Source of the DNA: Warburgia ugandensis | Lineage: Eukaryota; Streptophyta; Magnoliopsida; Canellales; Canellaceae | DNA length: 64,000 nt | Assembly: GCA_035236585.1 (NCBI GenBank) | Contig: CP141132.1 | Span: 64,949,880 to 65,013,879, forward strand | Reading direction: 5' to 3' | Part shown: piece after piece, positions 13,321 to 34,142 of the stretch | Layout: each line of letters opens with the position of its first letter | Position numbering within the stretch: the stretch's first letter is position 1 | Made by a program: the position numbers and the translations under genes | Notes under the pieces: generated by a model | Told to the model about the DNA's origin: nothing | Database searches by the model: none | What the model saw: the letters and a program-made list of their open reading frames with translations, nothing else

Positions 13321-13348
13321 AGGGGGTAGCCCAGTGCACGAAGCTCCC
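13321..13348 (-). mobile_element. 28-bp Au-type SINE stub between 14-bp repeats
   Basis: The bases GGTAGCCCAGTGCACGAAGC match the reverse complement of the Au SINE 3' end. The same 14 bp (TTAGCCAATGACTA) flanks it at 13307-13320 and 13349-13362, as for an extremely 5'-truncated insertion. A related AACCAATGACTATTGGG at about 13248 shows that the local sequence had some prior repetition. Confidence 0.6.
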
Positions 13349-13508
13349 TTAGCCAATGACTATTGGGAGAAATACTTAAATAAACATACCATATTTGGAT
13401 AATCTAGTTCTACCAAGTTCATTCTCCCAATTATTTGCCTTTATTTGGACATAAATGAAATTGTGTTTAAGGGATCAACTATTCTAATGAATTTCATCTA
13501 CAGCATTG

Positions 13509-15488
13509 TGTCACATACATGCACTACAAGGTCCTTAACCAGGGTTTGCAAAACCCAATGAAGGCTTATTTTGCTCATGGACATGGCCTAAGGGACTTAG
13601 GCCCATTGTTGAAGATCCATGGAAGAAGGCTTAGTTTCTAAAAGTTTCCTTGTAAATATCTAGAAAGAGAGAAGATTAGATATTTATGTAGAGAGTTATA
13701 GAGTGATCCTCAACCATTAGATGGTTGACATGTGTAATGATCCCAACCATCCATTGAGGAGGTAGATGAGGGAGAGTAAGTATAAATACGTGTAAGCTCC
13801 TCGTTTGTAATCAGCTCAAATACGCTCATAATATCTCAGTTTTGGTTAAACTCAATATAGTGGGAGAGTTTCCTTTCTAAGTTCCTCTCATTGTATTAGT
13901 GGGTGAGTGAGTGTAGCCCTAGCAAGTGAGAGTGAGGGGTTGAAGGCTAACTTGTGCTAAGCAAGGGAGTTGTGCACAAGTGCCGCATGGGTTTAGCAAA
14001 GGTGAAAGTGCGACCCCGTGACAGTTGGTATCAAAGTAAGGATGATACCAGGAGTTGGTATCAGAGCAGGTCGACGCAAGAGTTGCTTAACGAGTATTAG
14101 GGAAAGATCATGGCAATGTCATAGCATTTGAGTCAGGAGTGACCAATATGCTAGTAGAGGAGTAGAAGAAGTCTAGTTGGGAGAAGTCCAAAGACCCATC
14201 GTGGAAGTTGGCTTTGGACGCTCAACTTTCTACTTTGGATGCGAGGATCGATAAGTTAGAATAAACTCTGTCTGATTGTTTGAACAAATTAAGTGAATTC
14301 GTGGATGCCTTGAAAAGCCTCGAGGACAACATGCAAAGCACGATCAAGGTGTCTAAGGTGATGGACGCTGAGATTGGGAATGAAGGGGAGTACATATCTA
14401 ATTGTTTTGAGATTGTGGAAGGCACAATGACTAGTTCACATGAGGAAGTGACTGGGTCAAAGGGTATGGAGATAGCAAAGGAATCCACAATGAGTGTAGA
14501 TGTAACACAGCTAGGCTTACCAGGCTTAGGTGCTGCAAGGTTGCTTAGGTGCTGGAAGGGGTGATCAACACGGGTGTTGACACAATTCATGGCACAAAGG
14601 GGGGTGTACCACAATGGGAGGACTCCAAGATGGGTGAATCCAAGCTAAGTTGTGTAGGGAGCACAATGATGAGTAGCTACCACACTAATGTGCAGGAGGT
14701 ACAATAGCATAGTGCAGCAACGCAAGGGTGCAAGAGGAGCGACTACATACAAATGTGCAATGGTGCACAAGTGCGAAGGAATGCACGCACCATGGAGAAG
14801 ACAAAGATGCTCCTCGAGATGCACAAGCATGGAGGGATGCGAATGTGCAAGAGGAGCAAGGCACAACGTCTTAGAAGGATTATGATGCAACATGGGACGC
14901 GCCACAGGTCGAAGCTCGTAACATTGAAGAAGATGTGTCAATGAGGGCATCATCATTATCAGGTGGGGGAGAATGTCATGGACATGCGATGCAAGGTCCG
15001 TGACCAAGGTCTACAAAGCCCAATGAAGGCTTATTTTGCTCATGGACATGGCATAAGGGACTTAGGCCCATTGTCGAAGATCCATGGAAGAAGGCTTAGT
15101 TTTTGGAAGTTTCCTTATAAATATCTAGAAAGAGGGAAGATTAGAGATTTATGTAGAGAGTTCTAGAGTGATCCTGAACCATTAGATGGTTGACATATGT
15201 AATGATCCCAACCATCCATTGAGGAGGTGGATGGGGGAGAGCAAGTATAAATACGTGTAAGCTCCTCATTTGTAATCAGTTCAGATAAGCTCATAATATC
15301 TCAGTTTTGGTTAAACCCAATATAGTGGGAGAGTTTCCTTTCTAAGTTCCTCTCATTGCATTAGTAGGTGCGTGAGTATAACCCTAGCAAGTGAGAGTGA
15401 GTTGTTGAAGGCTGACTTGTGCCAAGAAAGGGAGTTGTGCACAAGTGCCACATGGGTTTAGCAAAGGTGAAAGTGCGATCTCGTGACA
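13509..15488 (+). mobile_element. Non-autonomous LTR retrotransposon fossil with both LTRs
   Basis: Two 515-bp LTRs, 13509-14023 and 14974-15488, both starting TGTCA and ending TGACA, with TATAAATA-type promoters inside. By eye they differ at about 44 sites (near 8.5%), so the insertion is probably several million years old. The flanks share ATTG (13505-13508, 15489-15492). A primer site matching initiator tRNA-Met follows the left LTR and a purine-rich AGGTGGGGGAGAA precedes the right one. The 950-bp inside is too short for pol; it carries only a broken, coiled-coil-like gag-type remnant (about 14160-14560). Family unresolved, possibly a Ty3/gypsy-derived short element. Confidence 0.85.
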
Positions 15489-16522
15489 ATTGGCAAGCTT
15501 CAAGAAAGCTTAACCCTCTGCTCCAAACCATCTACCCGCATTGAGGGGCTCTTGGCCAAAAGACACAGTAATATATATATATATATATATATATTGTATT
15601 GAGCTCGAGCGGCTCCTTCAATTAGAGAGTTAAGAGATATGTTGAACAGGGCCTCATGTTTGCTTTGACTATAGTGCACCCTGCATTGTTGACGTCCACA
15701 AAGTAGGCCAAAAATATTAAGTCATTGTGGCAAAAAGAACTTGTAATTTTTTGACATCTGCATGATAAATCATCCGAAATGTATCTCAAAAACCATTCTT
15801 TTTTCTACTCCAATAAATTTTCACCTTGAGAACACTAAAATCTTATATGAATTGAGTTCACCATGAACCACCCATCTTTTGTTTCCGGCACTGAATAATC
15901 TTCCATAACCACCAATAGATCTGCCTAAGAAAAATCAATCATTGTTCCGATATATGATCAAAATCTAATCTTTTTAATACCATATACAAACTTAAGTCTA
16001 TCTTCACCCACACCTATCTTTAATTCTCTCTTCTGGGCATGGACCGATCCACCATAACCAACAATTGTCTCCTCTTTAAATAGATCTGCACATTAAAGTA
16101 TATCATCAAAATCCCAACCTTCCCACTACAACCCCACCCAAAAAACAAAAACAAAAAAATCCATTCTTTCTGCTATCAAACTGGGGAAAAAAAAAAGAGT
16201 CCAATCCTTTATCTCTTGCTCTCCATGGAAAAAAAAATATATGCATCAAAACAGAGGCTTTTAAGCCTTGCAACTCCACTTTCTTTCTTCCCAGCAACTT
16301 ATATTCAAAATCCAAACCTTCTTCTATGTAGGTTGAGGGTTCATTGTTTTTGTAGGCTGCAGCTTTAATTGTAGCAAAGGAAAGCATCAAACATGGAGGA
16401 AAAAATGTTGTAGGGTTTGATCTCAAGTTGGGAAGAACAGAACAAGAATAAGACTCGTTTTCTTGTCCTTCTCCTTTTATAGCTTTGTTCAAGGCAATGC
16501 TTGCATGATCCTTGCCACATCA
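15489..16522. other. Intergenic, no gene seen
   Basis: Contains an (AT)n tract at 15569-15594 and A-rich stretches near 16140-16230. No convincing coding sequence or element ends. Confidence 0.4.
15569..15594. repeat. (AT)n microsatellite
   Basis: About 13 AT repeats. Confidence 0.9.
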
Positions 16523-16527
16523 TTAAG

Positions 16528-17527
16528 TATAACACCCCGGGTTCATTCCACGTTCAACCATATTGTCCGCTCTGGGCCCAGGCCCGCACGATTTTGTTCT
16601 TACCCCATAGGGTAAAACGCGTGGTTGAATGGAAAGTCCTTTAAACCTTTATTAACAGCCCAGGAACTCTTCCCCTAGCGATGTGGGACTAAACTCTCAG
16701 TCCCTCCCATCCCTTAACGAACGCGCCTTTTGGCGATAATTTACCTATCCCCTCCTTAGGGGCCACGTGTCCTTGCGTGGGGTTAGCTACCACACCGAGT
16801 CGAGGTCCCGCTCTGATACCATTGTAATGCCCCGAGTTCATTCCATGTTCAACCATATTGTCCGCTCTAGGCCTAGGCCCGCACGGTTTTGTTCTTACCC
16901 CATAGGGTAAAACGTGTGGTTGAATGGAAAGTCCTCCGAACCTTTATCAACAGCCTAGAAACTCTTCCCCTAGCGATGTGGGACTAAACTCTCAGTCCCT
17001 CCCATCCCTCAGCGAATGTGCCTTTTAGCGATGGTTCACCTCTCCCCTCCTTAGGGGTCACGCGTCCTCACGTGGGGTTAGCTACCACACCGGGTTGGGG
17101 GCTGTTGATAAGGGTTCGAAGGACTTTCCATTCAACCACGCGTTTTACCCTATGGGGTAAGAACAAAACCGTGCGAGCCTGGGCCCAGAGCAGACAATAT
17201 GGTTGAACGTGGAACGAACTCGGGGCGTTACAGTGGTATCAGAGCGAGACCCCGACCTGGTGTGGTAGCTAACCCCACGCGAGGACGCGTGACCCCTAAG
17301 GAGGGGAGAGGTGAACCGTCGCCAAAAGGCTCGTTCACTGAGGGACGGGAGGAACTGAGAGTTTAGTCCCACATCGCTAGGGGAAGAGTTCCTGGGCTGT
17401 TGATAAGGGTTCTAAGGACTTTCCATTCAACCACGCGTTTTACCCTACAAGGTAAGAACAAAACCGTGCGGGCCTGGGCCCAGAGCAGACAATATGGTTG
17501 AACGTGGAACGAACCCGAGCCGTTACA
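16528..17527. mobile_element. Palindromic composite of TRIM-type LTR elements
   Basis: Four copies of one 130-bp LTR. Two are on the minus strand (16528-16657, 16823-16952) and two on the plus strand (17103-17232, 17398-17527). The sense LTR starts TGTTGATAAGG and ends CGTTACA. Internal segments of about 150-165 bp lie at 16658-16822, 16953-17102 and 17233-17397. A primer site (GTGGTATCAGAGC, initiator tRNA-Met type) directly follows the plus LTR at 17233, and its mirror image precedes 16823. The right half alone is a typical TRIM of 425 bp. The left and right halves form a large inverted repeat. Flanks TTAAG (16523-16527) and TCAAG (17528-17532) look like a 5-bp target duplication with one change. 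There is no coding capacity, as usual for TRIMs. Confidence 0.85.
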
Positions 17528-17532
17528 TCAAG

Positions 17533-20052
<2,520 letters not shown>

Positions 20053-20098
20053 GAAACCTTGCATAATTCTATATTCGATGAATTACAGAAAGACTAAG

Positions 20099-28094
<7,996 letters not shown>

Positions 28095-28113
28095 AAAGTG
28101 AAATATAACAGGT

Positions 28114-28296
28114 AAAATGGGTAGTCCAATGCATAAAGCTCCTACATATGTGGGATCCGGGGAAGAGGCAGACCACAAAGGGTTTGTAGCAGACAACCTT
28201 ACATTGCATTTTTGTAAGAGACTATTTCCATGCCTCAAACCTATGACCTCTAGGTCACACAACTACAACTCAACTATTGTGCCAAGGCTCCCCTTC
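28114..28296 (-). mobile_element. Au-type SINE, near full length
   Basis: Reverse complement of the SINE from its 3' end (GGTAGTCCAATGCATAAAGC) through GGTCACAC to the CCAAGGCTCCCC start. AAAGTGAAAT at 28095-28104 and 28297-28306 is a likely 10-bp target duplication. Confidence 0.85.
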
Positions 28297-28365
28297 AAAG
28301 TGAAATGCAGTTGGTGTAAAATATAAAATCATAAAATATAAAAATGTATTAACTCGTTTAAGTTC

Positions 28366-30373
28366 TGTGAAGCCTTGAGGGATGAATCTTAGGATGGGTG
28401 AGGTATTGAGAGTTAGTCTCACATTGCATGGGGAGAGGGAACTGGGTGATTTATAAGAGTTTGGGGAACTCTCTTAGAAACAAGGCCACCTGAGGGGTGA
28501 AGCCCTAGAGGCGCGAGAGACCTAAAGAGGACAATATCATTTCATTGTGCACTCTAATACATACGACTGAGGCCTTTTCCCGTAAGGGAGGAACAAATTT
28601 GTGAGGTTGTATGGGCAACCAATGCGGACAATATCGTTGATGTTGGACCCTTGGCTGTTATAAATGGTATTAGAGCCAGGTTCCCCCAATGGGGTGGTGG
28701 CTAGCCACATGCGGGCACATGGTTGTGGCTATCATGCACGGACAAGTGTTCCTTAAGGGAGGAAGATGTGAAGCCTTAAAGGATGAATTCCAAGATAGGT
28801 GATGTAATAGACCGGGGTTCCAACAGTGTGATATTGTCCGCTTTGGGCTTAGCCCGCACGAATTTAAAACGCGTCACCGTGTGTATCAGAGTAGCACAAT
28901 GGAAGATATTGTCCTCTTTGGGTCCCCTCAACCTATCTTGGGGTGTCCCCCTCAAGCCATCTTGGCAACCCTCAATGTATCTTGGAAACCCTCAAGGCAT
29001 ATTGGTCGCCCTCAAGGTTTTGTTTCCTTTTCTTACGGGTCAGAACGCGTCACCGTGTGTATCAGAGTAGCACAACGGACGATATTGTCCTCTCTGGGTC
29101 CCCTCAACTTATCTTAGGTCCCTTAGGCTATCTTGGGGCCACCCCTAAAGCCATCTTGGAAACCCTCAAGGTATCTTGGTCACCCTCAAGGATTTGTTCC
29201 TGACCCCAGGACGCGTCGTATCGTGTATCAGAGTGACTCTGGTGTAGTGGATACAATATTGTCCTCTTTAGGCCACTCAACCTATCTTGAGTCCCTCAAA
29301 CTATCTTGGGGTGTCCCACATCACCTGGGGAGGGAGATATGGGCCGGTTATAAGAGTTTGGTTGGCTCTAATAGTTGTAACGCATTTTAAATTCGTGCGG
29401 GCTTAGCCCAAAGCAGACAATATCACACTGTTGGAACCCCGGTCTGTTACAGGTGAGGTATTGAGAGTTAGTCCCACATTGCCTGGGGAGAGGGAATTGG
29501 AAGATTTATAAGAGTTTGGGGAACTCACCTAACAATGAGGCCTCCCGAGGGGTGAAGCCCAAAAGGGGTGAGGCACTCAAAGAGGATAGTATCATTCTGC
29601 TATGCAATTTAATACACACGATCGAGGCCTTTTCCCGTAAGGGAGGAACAAAACTGTGATGTTGTATGGGTAGCCAAAGCGGATAATATCATTGTTGTGG
29701 GACCCCTGACTATTGCAAATGGTATAAATCTCAGGACAGGTGAGGTACTAAGAGTTAGTCCTACATTGCTTGGAGAGAGGGAACCGAGCGGTTTATAAGA
29801 GTTTGAGGAACTCTCCTAGTAACGAGGCCTCCCGAGCGGTGAAGCCCAAGAGATGTGAGGGACCTAAGAGAACAAAACCTTGAGGGGTGAGAGACCTAAA
29901 GAGGACAATATTATTCTACTGTGCACTTTGATACACACAACAAAGGCCTTTTCTTTTAAGGGAGAAACAAAACTGTAAGGTTGTACGAGCAGCCAAAGCG
30001 AACAATATTGTTGTTGTGGGACCCCCAGCTGTTACAAATGGTATAAATCCTAGGACGAGTGAGGTATTAAAAGTTAGTCCCACATTGCCTGGGGAGAGGG
30101 AACTGGGTGGTTTATAAGAGTTTCGGAAACTCTCCTAGCAATCAGGCCTCTTGAGGGGTGAAACCCAAGAGAGGTGAGGGACCTAAGGGAACAAAACTTT
30201 GAAGGGTTAAGCCTAAGAGGGGTGAGGGACCCGAAGAGGACAATATTATTCTACTGTGCACTTTAATACACACGACTAAGAGGCATTTTCCTGTAAGGGA
30301 GGAACAAAACTATGAGATTGTATGGGCAACCAAAGCGGACAATATCATTACTGTGAGATCCCCGACTATTACA
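28366..30373 (+). mobile_element. TRIM-type element with a tandem multi-LTR array and a nested insertion
   Basis: LTR 1 is 28366-28662 (starts TGTGAAGCC, about 297 bp). It is followed by an initiator tRNA-Met type primer site (ATGGTATTAGAGCCAGG, 28664-28680), a short internal part with no gene and a purine tract GGGAGGAAGA. LTR 2 starts at 28767, is interrupted by the element at 28803-29451 and ends near 29717. Two more LTR-like units follow, ending at 30036 and 30373. AGTTC at 28361-28365 and 30374-30378 looks like the 5-bp target duplication of the whole. Each unit holds GTTAGTCCCACATTGC, GAGGACAATAT and a GTAAGGGAGGAACAAA segment. No protein is encoded. Confidence 0.8.
28803..29451. mobile_element. 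Nested palindromic LTR-type element
   Basis: A 649-bp insertion in LTR 2 of the surrounding TRIM, with inverted ends of about 70 bp (28803-28873 and 29382-29451). It starts TGTAATAGACCGG and ends CCGGTCTGTTACA. GGTGA occurs just before it (28798-28802) and just after (29452-29456), and the surrounding repeat normally has this once: a 5-bp target duplication. Inside are three direct repeats starting near 28870, 29043 and 29212 (ACGCGTCACCGTGTGTATCAGAG-like), each with a GTATCAGAG primer-site-like core. Confidence 0.75.
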
Positions 30374-30378
30374 AGTTC

Positions 30379-31708
30379 TGAGTGAATGCGCCACATTTTG
30401 ATACGATAAATATAACCACTTATAAATGGCACTCAAAAGTGTATCATACATTGGAAGCAAAGTATGTATTTGGAACTCAAAATTGAGTGAGCAAGATAGC
30501 TTATCTTTTGGACATTGTCTTAAATAGGCCAAATCCTAAACATCTCATCTTCTAATGATCCTAGCCATTTTCTCCTTAATTGTATAGTAGACAATCAAAT
30601 ACCTTCTATTTCAAAACCCAAAATAACAAAAAGGCTAAGCGTGGATTCGAGTACAAAGAAGGGTAAAAGGGTAACCTAATTTAGTGGAGTACCTCTCACA
30701 TGCTAAGCGAGAGTTCTACCATATGAGTTACATCCCCATGTATATCCACTTCATGCATGGGTCTCGTGGGAAGGAAGGTTTGACTTTGGCCTGTTTTGTC
30801 TTTGCAAAATAAACACAACAGGTACAAGGGTGTTCCACCAATTGGATGATTCACTCTCTTCACTTGACTACTCATGAACTTTAAAATTATTACCACAAAA
30901 GAAAATACAAAATTTCCTATTTCTAGAGCTTTCAGTTTGGTGTTCATGGTTATAGCATCTAAGGTTCACGTGTGCTGACAGGTATATGTGTTGAATCTAG
31001 ATTTTTAGTGATCTAGGTTGTACATTTGTTGAGGCATATCTTATATAGACATTAGATAATGCTACGTAAGTGATAACCACAACTTTTATAGGTCTAGATG
31101 AAAGTTTGAAAAATTATACAATAATTGGTAAGGAAGTATATGGTATGGTTGCTCCATATTTAGAGATTGAGCTCTATTAGCTGAGTGGGGATTGTCACAA
31201 TAGCATGAAAAACAGATGTTCCATCGAGGGATGGAAGGAAGCCACAATCACCTCTCCCAGAAGCATGCCACATGACAACTTGGGAATACTTCACCCTTTG
31301 TGCCCTAAGAAAGTGTGCCTTCCTAGGTAGTCCCTAATGAGGCCACACATATGAATGCTATAACCAAAGTTAATGAGATATATTCTCACATCTTAAGAGG
31401 AATTTTCAAAATAAGTTCACATCGCATGGGTGACATTGTTCTCATGACATCACTAAAGAAGTTGTATTCCCTCTCTTCCACTTGAAGATATTATCTTATT
31501 TAAGGATGGAAACATGTCAACGACATATCACTCATCTCTAATTATAAATAAGAAGATGGAGTTTTCTTGATAAGGATACACACTCAAATAAAAGGAAAAC
31601 TTTATCCCAAGTTCATAAAATGCCCAAACTAGAGTTTTGGAAGGATGAATGCTCCCTTAAAAATCATAAAAATGCCCTTTGGCCTCTTTCTTCCCCACCT
31701 TCAATTCC
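30379..31708. other. Intergenic, no gene seen
   Basis: AT-rich. A short stretch at about 30690-30745 (TGCTAAGCGAGAGTTCTACCAT-like) has the look of a degraded tRNA or tRNA-derived piece, but no cloverleaf could be built by eye. Confidence 0.35.
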
Positions 31709-31713
31709 TTTCC

Positions 31714-34137
31714 TGTAATATCCACCCACTGGCGATGATTCTCCGGCGACAAGCATTCCTGGCAACTGGACGAACGCGGCGGGCCCTCACCTACCTCTGA
31801 CTAGCCGGACCAAGGTGAGCTCGCCCCACTCTTTCCTGTACATTTGTTTTCCAAGTTCATCATTCGGTAAAAAATTAAGCGTTACTGTTGCCCTGGGAAA
31901 AAGTCAAGGTAATGGTGTTAGATGAGGATCTGGATCGTTCATCTTGAGCATGATGATGTAAGGAACCGACCCATGAAATTTCGTGGCGATCGGACGGCTA
32001 GGGAAGCCAAAAAATTCAAAAAACAGTATGATGGGAGTTTTTAAATGGGACAAAAATCGTGAAAAAATGATAGATTTAGGTGTGATTTGTGAAAATAGAA
32101 GGTGGAAATGAAATGTACGTAAAAAAAAAAAAACTGGACTCAAAGGTGTAAAAATCACAAAAAATGGAGCTCCTGGGGTTGCCGGCGACTCCAAACCAGT
32201 CCGGTCGTCTTCTCTGGCAATGACGACAGGAACGGTAGGAAACGCACGGACGAGGGCGCGCAAGGTGTAAGGCACGTGGAGCGACTTGTGTGCGCCACGC
32301 ACGCTGTTTCGGGGCCCACACGCAGAGCACGTCTACAGATGTGCCTGCTACCCCGTGCGGGTTTTGACACAAAGTGCGTCCACAAACGCGCTTGCCACGC
32401 GCAGTGCGTGCGCGTGCGGTGGGCCCATTTTCTGGATTTTGGTCTTTTTTGACCCTTTATTCCTTTAAACCTTGATTTTAGGAGCTACAGAGGTCGAAAT
32501 CACGATCCGAAAGAGGCATTGTGATTGTCTCAACAAGGTGGACCTAGATTTAAGACAAAAATCTACTTTGGAGTAACTTTTTAATAGCAACCCTACTAAA
32601 TGCTATTAGATGATTCAGATCAAGCTGATCAATAGATGATCAGGCTTTAGATTTTGGTTATATGCATTAACCATGACATGATTTATGGTTTGACAGGTAC
32701 ATCAGGGCATACACCTTGATATTGGTTACGCATTTGTTTAGGGATATTGCGATACTGAGGTAGGTGATTTCATTCACAATTTTTCCATGATTCTCAAATG
32801 GTGATTTGAGTTTTTGAGGCATGTGATTTATGCTTTACCATATGCATGAGATTGATTTCAGCATGTAGTTTCTCATGTGCGTGCTATCTTTCTGGTGGTT
32901 ATTGCATGCACTATTTTTGATATCTTTCATGATATTCACTTGATTGTGGTCTTCTTGACATGTGAGAGTCGCTCTGACTTGATATTTGAGACTATTGATC
33001 CTGTGGTAGGATGCGATTTTTCACCCCGTGAGTGCTTGAGTGCCCGTGAGGGTGAAAGGGTGAAAGCGGGTGTGCAACACGACTTTTTGCGAGTGCCTGA
33101 GTGCCTGTGAGGGTGAAAGGGAAAGTGGTGCGCGTTGTTCCAGTGAGTGCCTGAGTGCCCGTGAGGTTGCAAAGGTGAAAGGGTCAAAGCGGATGGTACA
33201 ATGAGCTGACCCCACATTGCCGTGAATGTACTTGAGACACTCATAGGGCTTGACTGTGTATGATGTTCGATATTTTTGACATGCATTCATGTGTTTCTAG
33301 ATTTTCTCGGATTAAGCATGTCCCGATATCATGGTTGATGATATCTTATTTATTTCATGGACTTGGTATGTCCTTCATTGCGTTATTTAAGGCTTTATAT
33401 TATGTTTGATCATCTTATGATCTTTATGCCTTGCGCCATGTGATTTGTTTTTATTGAGTTTACTTTGGATGTATATCACCTACACAAGCATAGCTTGCTA
33501 AGGCATTGCTTTGATTTACAATGCCTCAGATGCAGAGAGTGACAACAGGTTGACATGCTGACAGAGCAAGTAAAAGTAATGGCAGCTTTCTAGCAAAGCA
33601 CAGACGATGTTCAGAGATGACCAAGTTTGTTCAAGACCTCACTTTGGGTTTTGAGTATGGATTGTACTTTAATTAAAAATGTAATGTGGCCTGGATGTTA
33701 GAATGTGGATTTATGTTGGATGTGATGGTTGTATGGAGGGACCCTGGGTGTTTTATCATGACTATATTTTCTTAGCCATTGTTGGAGTATATTTTATTGC
33801 AAACAACCTTGGGTTGTGGATGGGTGTGGAGACTGAGTCTCCCTTATGATCTGTATTATACCTTGTTTATCAGGTGATTTTGTATTGCACTGGTTATGTG
33901 CAATGGTCCAAATTACAGAGGAAACTTTGTCGGATTTTCGGTGGAAATGATATTCCATTTCACTGTTAAATCCGTAGTTTTGTGGTTGTATGACTTTCCG
34001 AACTTTGAAAGAAATGCTTTTGTTTAAGTTTTTACTTTTGGTCACTTTAGAAATGTTTCTTTCAAAAACAGGGATTCTGACTATTTTTTTTTGTAAATTA
34101 TTATATTAATGTGGAAAAAAAAACTCGGGGTGTCACA
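31714..34137 (+). mobile_element. Solo LTR, probably Tekay/Del-type Ty3/gypsy
   Basis: A 2,424-bp unit starting TGTAATATCC and ending GGGTGTCACA, flanked on both sides by TTTCC (31709-31713, 34138-34142), a perfect 5-bp target duplication. There is no coding region or second LTR. The length, the terminal bases and the block of GTGCGTCCACAAACGCGC-type sequence at about 32230-32430 fit the long LTRs of Tekay/Del chromoviruses as I remember them. Three copies of a GAGTGCCTGAGTGCCCGTGAGG-like repeat lie at 33030-33200. Orientation is inferred from the LTR 3'-end style. Confidence 0.75.
33030..33200. repeat. Short tandem repeat inside the solo LTR
   Basis: Three units of about 55-60 bp starting near 33030, 33089 and 33144, each with GAGTGC.TGAGTGCC.GTGAGG and a GGTGAAAGGG tail. 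Confidence 0.8.
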
Positions 34138-34142
34138 TTTCC

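Noticed and set aside
14645-15007. Frames on both strands near the right LTR of the 13.5-kb element
   Set aside because: They lie inside the non-coding part of an LTR element and have no similarity to gag or pol.
16528-17527. Reading the composite as a TIR-type DNA transposon or foldback element
   Set aside because: The units are 130-bp LTRs with TG...CA ends, adjacent tRNA-Met primer sites and a 5-bp flank repeat, which fit LTR-type integration better.
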